Shown: positions 1 through 5,716 of the stretch, piece by piece
Layout of the letters: every line of letters begins with the position of its first letter
How positions within the stretch are numbered: position 1 is the first letter of the stretch
NCBI GenBank assembly: GCA_050743385.1
Contig: JBOGFJ010000315.1
Span: forward strand, 1 to 11,076
Source: JACDBD01 sp050743385
Lineage (GTDB): Bacteria; Actinomycetota; Acidimicrobiia; IMCC26256; JACDBD01
Direction of reading: 5' to 3'
DNA length: 11,076 nt
Position numbers and translations under genes: made by a program
Notes under the pieces: model-generated
Database searches by the model: none
What the model was told of the DNA's origin: nothing
What the model saw: only the letters and a program-made list of their open reading frames with translations

Positions 1-185
1 AGGCAGTGCAGCAGCGTCGACTTCCCGGAGCCCGATGGCCCCATGATCGCGGTGAAGCCGCCCCGTTCGAACTCGACGGTCACGCCGGCGAGCGCTTCGA
101 CGCGCGTCGCCTCGGTCTTCCCGTACACCTTCCAGACGTCCACGGCCTGGGCGGCGACGTCCGTATGCGTCATTGTCGTGGTCAT
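1..185 (-). CDS. ABC transporter ATP-binding protein, N-terminal part (runs off window)
   Basis: Translating leftwards from the ATG at 185 gives 61 residues before the window ends. They show the start of an ABC ATPase: a VWKVYG segment with the aromatic residue that stacks on adenine (A-loop) around residues 18-22, an ALAGV beta-strand region, and a perfect Walker A motif GPSGSGKST at residues 49-57. The spacing and the MGPSGSGKSTLLHCL style are typical of the MacB/LolD-type exporter ATPases that work with FtsX-like permeases. The start is fixed by an AAGGAGGT ribosome binding site seven bases upstream; a second ATG four codons in is less well placed. It lies directly downstream of a two-component system on the same strand, so that system probably controls it. 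Substrate cannot be told; antimicrobial peptide, drug or lipid export is a common role in this setting. Confidence 0.93.
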   Translation of the reverse strand, partial: MTTTMTHTDVAAQAVDVWKVYGKTEATRVEALAGVTVEFERGGFTAIMGPSGSGKSTLLHC

Positions 186-214
186 GACGAGGACCTCCTT
201 GTCGGCTCCTCGTC
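186..214 (-). promoter_or_regulatory. Inverted repeat enclosing the ABC ribosome binding site
   Basis: Perfect 8-bp arms, GACGAGGA at 186-193 and TCCTCGTC at 207-214, enclose a 13-base loop. In the minus-strand transcript the second arm ends directly against the AUG at 185, and the loop contains most of the Shine-Dalgarno sequence. It could be a translational control hairpin or simply a structure that presents the site. The repeat is seen; the function is inferred. Confidence 0.45.
193..200 (-). promoter_or_regulatory. Ribosome binding site of the ABC ATPase gene
   Basis: The minus strand reads AAGGAGGT, an almost complete Shine-Dalgarno sequence, seven bases before the ATG at 185. It sits mostly in the loop of an inverted repeat (186-214), which may affect its accessibility. 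Confidence 0.85.
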
Positions 215-252
215 GATGGTCGCGAGACGATCGCACCGGGTCGTCGGCCGGT

Positions 253-269
253 TGGAGGCTTCGCCTCTA
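253..269 (-). terminator. Short hairpin between response regulator and ABC gene (possible attenuator or terminator)
   Basis: The sequence 253-269 folds into a 7-pair stem, including one G-T pair, with a three-base TTC loop. It lies about 20 bases downstream of the response regulator stop on the minus strand. There is no T-tract after it, so it is not a classical intrinsic terminator. In a high-GC actinobacterium it could still weaken transcription or protect the mRNA end. Confidence 0.3.
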
Positions 270-289
270 CCGCACCCGTCGTAGGTCGA

Positions 290-955
290 TCAGTCGGCCC
301 ACCCCGGGCGGACCAGGCCCGACTCGTAGGCCATGACGACGAGCTGGGCCCGGTCGTGGGCGCCCAGCTTCACCATCGCCCGACTGACGTGCGTCTTCGC
401 GGTCGCCGGGCTCACGAACAGGCGCTCCGCGATCTCCTCGTTCGAGAGCCCGGCCGCGACCAGTGCCATCACCTCGCGCTCGCGCTCCGTCAGACCCCCG
501 AGCTCGGGTCCGACGCGGGGCTCCTTCGCCCGGCTCGCGAACTCGGCGATGAGCCGGCGGGTGACGCCGGGTGAGAGGAGGGCATCGCCGTCGGCGACGG
601 TGTGGACGGCCTTGATCAGCTCGACGGGTTCGGTGTCTTTGACCAGGAATCCGCTCGCTCCCGAACGCAGCGCTTCGAACACGTACTCGTCGAGCTCGAA
701 GGTGGTCAGGATGACGCTGCGCACCCGCGCGAGGCGCTCGTCGGCGGCGATCGCGCGGGTGGCGGCGAGGCCGTCGAGCTTGGGCATGCGGATGTCCATC
801 AGGACGACGTCGGGTTGCAGCCGCCTCGCCAGCGCCACTGCCTCCTCCCCGTCGGCCGCCTCGCCGACGACCTCGATGTCGTCCTGGGCGTCGAGGAGGG
901 CACGGAAGCCGGCCCGCACGAGGCCCTGGTCGTCGGCGAGCATGACGCGGATCAC
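290..955 (-). CDS. NarL/LuxR-family DNA-binding response regulator
   Basis: This 221-residue protein has the standard two-domain layout. The receiver domain (about residues 1-120) has the acidic pair D8-D9, the phosphorylated aspartate D54 in the strand VVLMDIRMP, T84 and K106. The C-terminal LuxR-type helix-turn-helix (about 152-215) begins LTEREREVMALVAAG, and its recognition helix is around SPATAKTHVSRAMVKL. It should accept phosphate from the adjacent kinase and bind DNA as a dimer. The GTG start at 955 overlaps the kinase stop in a GTGA, so the two genes are translationally coupled. Likely targets are its own operon and the ABC transporter gene that follows. Length and motifs are fully typical of the DesR/LiaR/NarL group; the signal is unknown. 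Confidence 0.96.
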   Translation of the reverse strand: MIRVMLADDQGLVRAGFRALLDAQDDIEVVGEAADGEEAVALARRLQPDVVLMDIRMPKLDGLAATRAIAADERLARVRSVILTTFELDEYVFEALRSGASGFLVKDTEPVELIKAVHTVADGDALLSPGVTRRLIAEFASRAKEPRVGPELGGLTEREREVMALVAAGLSNEEIAERLFVSPATAKTHVSRAMVKLGAHDRAQLVVMAYESGLVRPGWAD

Positions 956-2133
956 GGCGCCCCGTTCACGGGCAGGCGGGCCCGTACCCGGAAGCCCCCT
1001 CCGGGCCGCGGGCCTGCTTCCACCTCGCCGCCGAGCGAGCGGGCGCGTTCGCGCATCCCGGCGATGCCCTGGCCGCCGCTCGAAGCGTCGACGCGGTCGC
1101 CCGGCGTCGCTCCCCGACCGTCGTCGTCGACCTGCACCGTCAGCTCGTCGTCGCCGTAGGCCACTCGCACGGTGGCGCTCGCGGGCCCGGCGTGGCGGGT
1201 CACGTTCGTCAGGGCCTCCTGCACGATCCGGAACGCGGCCACGTCGACGTCCGCCGGAAGCGGTCGCGCGCTCCCGTTGCGCTCCACCCGCACCGCCAGA
1301 CCGGCGGTCCCCGCCCGCGAGACGAGATCGTCGAGATCAGCGAGCCCCGGTGCGGGCGCCAGCGGAGCCTCCTCGTCGACCTGTCGGAGCACGCCCAGCA
1401 CCGATCGCAGCTCGCGCAGCGCGTCCTTGCTCGCATCGTTGATCGCCGCCAGCGCGGTGCGGGCCTGCGCCGGCTGGTCGTCCATGAGGTGCAGGGCGAC
1501 GCCGGCTTGCACGCTGATCAGGGAGATGTTGTGGGCGAGCACGTCGTGGAGCTCACGCGCAATCCGCATGCGCTCCTCGCCGGCGCGTCGGCGCGCTTCT
1601 TCCTCGCGCGTGCGAGCTGCCTCGACGACGCGCTCGCTGCGGATGCGCACGATGTCGGCCACGACCAGGACCACCAGCAGCCAGGCGGCAGTGGCGCCCG
1701 CGTTGGCGAGCGACGGCGGGCCCTCGTCGTCGAAGCCCCACAGGGCCAGGAGATAGGCGACGTACCCGGCGCCGCCCGCGAGCCAGGCAACGAGCCGGTG
1801 CCCACTCGTGACCGTGGCGAAGAGGGCGACGACCACGCTGACGAAGACCGGACCGTGCGGGTAGTCGAGCGCGAAGTACGCGAGCAGGACGACGAGCGTG
1901 GCGAAGAGCACCGCCACCGGCCGGGTGCGGCGGGCCACGAGCGCCGCCGGCCCGGCGAGCAGCAGCACGAAGGTGAAGGCGTCGAGAGCACCGGTGTCGT
2001 CCTGCTGGCTCGCCGCCCCGATCGTGCCCATGACCTGGAACACCGCTACCGCCAGCGGCACCGCGTACGCGGGCGCGGCCGCGAGCCAGCGGCCCTCGAC
2101 CGCCGGCGGGCGCGCGGGTGTGTTCGCAATCAC
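952..2133 (-). CDS. Sensor histidine kinase (HisKA_3 / HPK7 type)
   Basis: Taken from the GTG at 2133, the protein has 393 residues. About five or six hydrophobic segments fill residues 20-162, ending in a membrane helix around 146-162. A charged EARTREEEARRR-like coiled linker follows. The HisKA_3 dimerisation domain contains the phospho-accepting His196 in IARELHDVLAHNISL. The HATPase domain has the N-box EALTNVTRHA (307-315), the G1 box VDDDGRG (335-341) and the G2 box GQGIAGMRER (354-363). There is no large extracellular sensor loop, so it probably senses a membrane or envelope signal, as in DesK/LiaS-type kinases. The open frame continues upstream to 2490, but that part is arginine/serine-rich and overlaps another gene, so I reject it. 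The GTG lacks a clear Shine-Dalgarno sequence, and a leaderless start is possible. Confidence 0.93.
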   Translation of the reverse strand: MIANTPARPPAVEGRWLAAAPAYAVPLAVAVFQVMGTIGAASQQDDTGALDAFTFVLLLAGPAALVARRTRPVAVLFATLVVLLAYFALDYPHGPVFVSVVVALFATVTSGHRLVAWLAGGAGYVAYLLALWGFDDEGPPSLANAGATAAWLLVVLVVADIVRIRSERVVEAARTREEEARRRAGEERMRIARELHDVLAHNISLISVQAGVALHLMDDQPAQARTALAAINDASKDALRELRSVLGVLRQVDEEAPLAPAPGLADLDDLVSRAGTAGLAVRVERNGSARPLPADVDVAAFRIVQEALTNVTRHAGPASATVRVAYGDDELTVQVDDDGRGATPGDRVDASSGGQGIAGMRERARSLGGEVEAGPRPGGGFRVRARLPVNGAP

Positions 2134-2139
2134 ACGGTC

Positions 2140-2145
2140 ACGGTA
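2140..2145 (-). promoter_or_regulatory. Possible -10 element for leaderless kinase transcript
   Basis: The minus strand carries TACCGT (TANNNT pattern) ending six bases before the proposed GTG at 2133. That spacing is seen in actinobacterial leaderless genes, and there is no Shine-Dalgarno sequence here. I see no convincing -35 element, so this is weak. Confidence 0.25.
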
Positions 2146-2190
2146 TGCCGCGATGGGGCGTCCGTCATCGAGCGGGCAGGTGGCTCGGGC

Positions 2191-2208
2191 GTACGCCGCT
2201 CGGCGTAC
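2191..2208. promoter_or_regulatory. 18-bp palindrome upstream of the histidine kinase gene (candidate operator)
   Basis: The sequence GTACGCCGCTCGGCGTAC has perfect 8-bp arms around a two-base centre. It lies in the 139-bp gap between the membrane-protein gene and the kinase gene, 58 bases upstream of the kinase GTG and 65 bases beyond the membrane-protein stop. A close-spaced dyad of this size is what a LuxR-type dimer binds, so autoregulation by the linked response regulator is a reasonable guess. A hairpin terminator for the upstream gene is the alternative, but a two-base centre cannot form a stable full-length hairpin loop and no T-tract follows. Confidence 0.5.
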
Positions 2209-2272
2209 CACCGTGCCCACTCGGTACTCCCGCGGTCGTAGGCGTCGGTTGGGGCTGTGACGGATCAGGCTC

Positions 2273-2725
2273 TCACCGGGCGAACACGAGTTGGACCGTG
2301 AGGAGCGCGACGATCGCGGCCAGGCAGAGCAGGTGGTCCCGACAGATCGACCATGCGAGCCGGCTCTGGTGCTCCGGCGGGTCGCTCCGAGCGCCGAGTC
2401 GCCGCGCGCTGGGGAAGGTGTGCACGGCCGCGAGCAGGATCGCCGAGACGACGAGCGCGAGCGACGCCCATCCCACCCAGTTCGGCGCATCGTCGCGCGC
2501 CAGCTCGACCACGATCGCCACGAGCGTGGCGAGCATCGCCAGGGAGACGAGACGGTTCATCGGTCGGGCCGCGGTCGTCACGCGCCGGTAGTAGGCGGAG
2601 ATCGACGCGAGCACGTCCTCGGGGAGCTCCCGTCGACGATGTCGGAGCACCTGGGTGTCGAACATGAGGTCGAACCAGAGCACGGCGAGCAGGAAGCCGG
2701 CCCCCGCAGTCACGAACGGCGTCAT
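2273..2725 (-). CDS. Small four-helix integral membrane protein of unknown function
   Basis: The 150-residue product has four clear hydrophobic segments, at about residues 5-23, 57-75, 84-104 and 128-148. Between the first two lies a charged loop containing RHRRREL and an SAYYRRVTT stretch. A WFDLMFD motif sits in the first helix. I do not recognise the family with certainty. The frame is coherent in amino-acid composition, and the ATG at 2725 lies just beside the divergent start at 2766, which supports the start even though the Shine-Dalgarno sequence is poor. It precedes the kinase gene by 139 bp on the same strand, so it may be co-transcribed with it, but the intervening palindrome suggests a separate promoter. 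Confidence 0.75.
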   Translation of the reverse strand: MTPFVTAGAGFLLAVLWFDLMFDTQVLRHRRRELPEDVLASISAYYRRVTTAARPMNRLVSLAMLATLVAIVVELARDDAPNWVGWASLALVVSAILLAAVHTFPSARRLGARSDPPEHQSRLAWSICRDHLLCLAAIVALLTVQLVFAR

Positions 2726-2755
2726 GCGGGGCGAGTCTCTCAGCTACCACTGATT

Positions 2756-2759
2756 AGGA
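2756..2759 (+). promoter_or_regulatory. Ribosome binding site for the gene starting at 2766
   Basis: AGGA lies six bases before the ATG at 2766, favouring that start over the internal ATG at 2802. The two divergent genes here are only 40 bp apart, so any promoter for either must overlap the other's leader or coding sequence. Confidence 0.5.
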
Positions 2760-2765
2760 TCGTCG

Positions 2766-3428
2766 ATGACCGTCTCCGACTTCGGTGAAGCCAAGGGGTT
2801 GATGGGGACGAGCAGATCTCGCAGGCTCTTCATCACCGGGCTCGTTGCGCTCACCGCGATCTTCGTGACCGCCGGCGCCGCACGGGGCCAAGAAGAGCAG
2901 CCGCTCGAGGTCCCCGCGACCTCGGCGGCTACGGAGCGGGTCCTCGAGGCTCTCGGTTACGGGGTTGCGGTCACCTATCGGCTCGGCGCCGTCGACGCCG
3001 TCGTCGTGCGCTACCGCGGCGGACCGGACGATCCCGCGCTCGCCACTCGCCAGATCGTCGAGAGCGTCTGGCGGCACGAGCCCTACCGGTTCGCGCGGCT
3101 CGACGTAGAGGCGGTCGACGGCGCGTCCAGCTCGTTCTCGTACGACGATCTCGCGGCCGTACTCGGACCGCGTCCCGCCGGCATCGAGGTCCGGTCCCTG
3201 GACGCGGAGGAGGCCAACGTCCGGGCTGCTGGTCCGGCGGCCGGGCTCATGGCGGAGATCCTGATCCGCGGGTTCGTGATCGTCGTCGGTGCCGTGGCGG
3301 GCGGGCTCTTCCTCATTGGGGCCTGCATCGCGCTCTGTGGTTGGGCGGCGTCGAGGCCATCGAGCCGCGAGTGGCCGAGTTCGAGCGCGTCCACATCCTG
3401 CTCGTCCGTCCCGACGTCGCGGTCGTGA
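2766..3428 (+). CDS. Secreted/membrane-anchored protein of unknown function, probable C-terminal frameshift
   Basis: The open frame encodes 220 residues. An arginine-rich start (SRSRR, 16-20) leads into a hydrophobic stretch at 21-38 ending in AGAARGQ, so it looks like a signal peptide or N-terminal anchor. Residues 45-160 form a soluble, probably extracytoplasmic region with mixed alpha/beta character. A second hydrophobic helix spans 165-192. After residue 193 the frame turns into a serine/arginine-rich tail (many TCG/AGC/CCG codons) that does not look like real protein. The frame one base back continues from about 3341 to a TGA at 3464-3466 with natural composition (GVEAIEPRVAEFERVHILLV and on). 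The gene is therefore probably longer, about 232 residues, and interrupted by a -1 type frameshift or a sequence error. I do not recognise the family. Confidence 0.7.
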   Translation: MTVSDFGEAKGLMGTSRSRRLFITGLVALTAIFVTAGAARGQEEQPLEVPATSAATERVLEALGYGVAVTYRLGAVDAVVVRYRGGPDDPALATRQIVESVWRHEPYRFARLDVEAVDGASSSFSYDDLAAVLGPRPAGIEVRSLDAEEANVRAAGPAAGLMAEILIRGFVIVVGAVAGGLFLIGACIALCGWAASRPSSREWPSSSASTSCSSVPTSRS

Positions 3429-3466
3429 ACGTCCATCACCAGAACACCCGGATCAAGGAGCCGTGA
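3341..3466 (+). pseudogene. Out-of-frame C-terminal continuation of the preceding gene
   Basis: Forty-one codons in the frame one base behind the preceding gene read as a charged, cytoplasmic-looking tail with valine, aspartate and histidine (VRPDVAVVNVHHQNTRIKEP at the end). Third codon positions are almost all G or C. No upstream start with a ribosome binding site exists in this frame apart from a TTG at 3341, so I interpret it as the displaced C-terminus of the 2766 gene rather than a separate gene. It follows the transmembrane helix exactly where a cytoplasmic tail would be expected. Confidence 0.5.
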
Positions 3467-3511
3467 AGGGGTTCACTGCCGCCGCGCCCGTCAAGGGACG
3501 TCGTCGATGTC

Positions 3512-3517
3512 GGAGGT
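3512..3517 (+). promoter_or_regulatory. Ribosome binding site deciding the VOC gene start
   Basis: GGAGGT lies seven bases before the ATG at 3525. It also lies inside the first codons that would follow the alternative ATG at 3507, so 3525 is the better start. Confidence 0.8.
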
Positions 3518-3524
3518 GCCTCCA

Positions 3525-3944
3525 ATGGACATCCAGTTCGTCGCCAGTGTCTCGCCGATCGTGCGGGACGCCGACATGGCGCGCAGCTTCTACGCCGGCG
3601 CGCTCGGGCTGTCGTTCGAGGGCGGGGAAGGTGACTACGTGTTCACCGAGAAGCTGGCGGGCGTGAAGCACTTCGGGTTGTGGCCCCTGAGCGAGGCCGC
3701 GCAGGCGTGCTTCGGCATGGACGCTTGGCCGTCGGACGTCCCGGTGCCGCAGGCGGGCATCGAGTTCGAGGTCGCCGACGTAGGCGCGGCGGCGGCGGAG
3801 CTGGAACAGTCGGGGTACCGCATGCTTCACGCCGCGAGAACGGAGCCCTGGACACAGGTCACGGCGCGGTTTCTGAGTCCGGAAGGTCTCCTCGTCGGCG
3901 TCTGCTACACGCCGTGGTTCCATGACGAGGACGAGAGCAAGTGA
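3525..3944 (+). CDS. VOC-family (glyoxalase/bleomycin resistance fold) protein
   Basis: The product from ATG 3525 has 139 residues, the normal length of a one-domain VOC protein made of two beta-alpha-beta-beta-beta modules. Module 1 starts DIQFVASVSPIVRDADMARSFYAGALGL, the classic 'D...A..FY..LGL' opening. Module 2 contains GIEFEVADVGAAAAELEQSGY and ends with FLSPEGLLVGVCYTPW, the usual 'DP.G...' strand with SPEG in place of DPDG. Such proteins bind a metal or small ligand in the barrel and act as dioxygenases, lyases, epimerases or drug-binding proteins. Candidate metal ligands are few: the first-module histidine is missing, and E78 or the C-terminal region may contribute. The activity is therefore undefined and could be binding only. 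An upstream ATG at 3507 would add six residues but would bury the ribosome binding site. Confidence 0.88.
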   Translation: MDIQFVASVSPIVRDADMARSFYAGALGLSFEGGEGDYVFTEKLAGVKHFGLWPLSEAAQACFGMDAWPSDVPVPQAGIEFEVADVGAAAAELEQSGYRMLHAARTEPWTQVTARFLSPEGLLVGVCYTPWFHDEDESK

Positions 3945-4029
3945 GGTCCGCCGTTCGCCAGATCCTCTGCGCCTCCGCGGTCGGGCCAATATTGAGACGC
4001 ACGTGATCGATGCGCGACCGGGGGGAGCG

Positions 4030-5278
4030 ATGCGGGTTCGGAAGCGGGTACTGGCACTCTGCTGTTGCACGGTCCTCCTGGCGGCGGCGTGCGACGACGA
4101 CGGCGACGATGGAAATGCCGGTCGCAGTGAACGGGACCGCGATCGCGAGGTCGCCTACGCCGGGTACGAAAGCGCTGTCTACGCCGACGCCGCGAACTGG
4201 CTGTGCCGCCCCGACATCGACGACGATTACTGCGACGAGGATCTCGACGCCACTGTCGTCGAGGCCAACGGCGACGTCGAGGTCGAGGAGTTCGAACCCG
4301 CTACCGACCCGCCCATCGACTGCTTCTACGTGTATCCCACAGTGTCGCTCGACCCCGGGACGAACAGCGACCTCGTGGCCGATCCCGAGACCGAGGGTTT
4401 GGTGGTCCGCAACCAGGCGGCTCGCCTCGCATCGGAGTGTCGGGTGTTCGCGCCGATCTACGAGCAGTTCACGCTCACCGCGCTGCTGGAGCGCCTCGGA
4501 GGTGACTCGCAACCGGCCGCGCCGGAGGGCCAGGATCCGCGAGCCACCGCCTACGAGTCGGCGCTCGACGCCTGGAAGCACTACATGGCCAACGACAACG
4601 ACGGCCGCGGCGTCGTGCTCGTCGGCCACTCGCAGGGGTCGGGAGTGCTCACCCGGCTGATCCAGGAGGAGATCGACGGGAACGAACAGCTGCGCGGCCA
4701 GCTCGTGTCGGCGATCCTGGCCGGCACGTCACTGGCTGTGCCGCCGGGCGAGGACGGCGGCGGCGACTTCCAGAACATTCCGCTGTGTCGCGCGACCGAC
4801 GAAGTCGGCTGCGCGATCAGCTACGCCTCGTTCCGGTCGACGGCACCGCCACCGCCCGATGCCACCTTCGGTCGCACCGACACGGGGCCGGCGGCGTGCA
4901 CGAACCCGGCCGCGCTCGGCGGAGGAGCCGCGACCGCGGAGCCCTACTTCGAGACCGATCCGCAGCGGGGTGCGTTCTTCGAGGCCATCGGCCTCGCCGG
5001 CGGCGAGAGCCCGTCCTGGGTCGACCCGGCGAGCGGGACCGAGATCGAGACACCCTGGGTGACGCTGCCCGACTTCGTGGAGGCCGAGTGCGTCGAGCGC
5101 GACGGCTTCTCGTACCTCGAGATCACGGTGAACGGCGACCCGGCCGACCCGCGGATCGACGACATCGGAGGCGACACCGCGTTGGCATCGTTCGGCCTGC
5201 ACATCGTGGACGTCAACATCGTCTTGGGCAACATCGTCGACGTCGTGGGCCGCCAGGCGGAGACCTACTCGAAGTCGT
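4030..5278 (+). CDS. DUF3089 family alpha/beta-hydrolase lipoprotein (stop codon ends at 5280)
   Basis: From ATG 4030 to the TAG at 5278-5280 the gene encodes 416 residues. The N-terminus MRVRKR plus a hydrophobic stretch ends in LAAAC, a lipobox with Cys21, followed by an acidic DDDGDDG spacer, so the protein should be a cell-surface lipoprotein. The DUF3089 signature is clear: NWLCRPDIDDDYCDE (56-70), DCFYVYPTVSLDPG (97-110), the FAPIYEQFT segment (140-148), and the nucleophile elbow GHSQG (199-203, Ser201). LHIVDVNI near the end supplies His391, a candidate for the catalytic histidine. Members resemble secreted lipases/esterases, but substrates are mostly unknown. Several cysteines (C59, C68, C98, C137, C253, C261, C290, C354) suggest disulfides outside the cell. 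The frame is open from 3922, but the upstream part overlaps the VOC gene and lacks a signal sequence. The stop region overlaps a convergent gene. Confidence 0.9.
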
Positions 5279-5657
5279 AGTCGAGCGCGGCCGATGCCGT
5301 CCTTCCGAGCGGAGCCGCGAAGCCACCCTCGCCCTGGAGGCCCCGGAGCTGGCCCATGGCCGAACCGGGCACGACGAACCAATCGGCTTCGAGAGTGGCG
5401 CCGTCGAACGTGCCGTTGAGCTCGAGGACGAAGCTGCCCGCACGTCCGGCGAGCCGACCGACTACGTACTGCATCCCGACGAAGTTGGACGGGTGCCTCT
5501 CGGGGTACATGAGCAGGTACTCGGCGGCGCCGTCGCCCACGATGTCCCCCTCGAACGACTGCCTGGCGCGTGCACGCGCGAGCCGGGCGTCGCCGTTGAG
5601 CTTCTCGTACGGCTCCTCGTGCCAGTCACAGACGTCGAACGTGGCGCTGGCGTACAT
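5265..5657 (-). CDS. DUF3224 domain-containing protein
   Basis: The ATG at 5657 gives 130 residues. The pattern fits DUF3224: an opening strand ASATFDVCDWHEEPYE with the conserved W and E-x-P-Y, an ARARQSFEGDIVGDGAAEYLLMY segment, a FVGMQYVVGRLAGRAGSFVLELNGTFDG core and an ending GEGGFAAPLGRTASAALDYDFE. These proteins form a small beta-barrel of the allene-oxide-cyclase-like type and have no settled function. The start is fixed by GGAGGT seven bases upstream. The longer open frame reaching 6791 is an out-of-frame reading of the amidohydrolase. The gene follows the amidohydrolase by 59 bp and its last 16 bases overlap the end of the convergent DUF3089 gene. Confidence 0.87.
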   Translation of the reverse strand: MYASATFDVCDWHEEPYEKLNGDARLARARARQSFEGDIVGDGAAEYLLMYPERHPSNFVGMQYVVGRLAGRAGSFVLELNGTFDGATLEADWFVVPGSAMGQLRGLQGEGGFAAPLGRTASAALDYDFE

Positions 5658-5664
5658 ACCGGCG

Positions 5665-5670
5665 ACCTCC
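5665..5670 (-). promoter_or_regulatory. Ribosome binding site of the DUF3224 gene
   Basis: The minus strand reads GGGGAGGT with the GGAGGT core at these positions, seven bases before the ATG at 5657. It rules out the much longer open frame as the gene start. Confidence 0.8.
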
Positions 5671-5716
5671 CCTCGCCACAAGTCTCCCCCGTGCCGAACG
5701 GACAAAACCCCCGGAA

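Noticed and set aside
333..1442. Long plus-strand frame opposite the regulator and kinase genes
   Set aside because: Its translation is arginine/serine/proline-rich with no recognisable domain, and it lies antisense to well-supported genes.
1192..2241. Plus-strand frame of 349 codons
   Set aside because: It is antisense to the kinase; composition is dominated by R, G, E, H and D with no motif, typical of a shadow frame in high-GC DNA.
2134..2490. N-terminal extension of the histidine kinase frame to 2490
   Set aside because: The added 119 residues are arginine/serine-rich, overlap the membrane-protein gene in another frame and include the palindrome region. The membrane domain begins only after 2133.
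3987..4005. CAATATTG and CACGTG palindromes upstream of the DUF3089 gene
   Set aside because: They form a small AT-richer island that could include a -10 element, but I find no matching -35 sequence, and short palindromes of this size are common.
3922..4029. Upstream extension of the DUF3089 gene
   Set aside because: It overlaps the VOC gene end and would bury the signal peptide and lipobox that begin properly at 4030.
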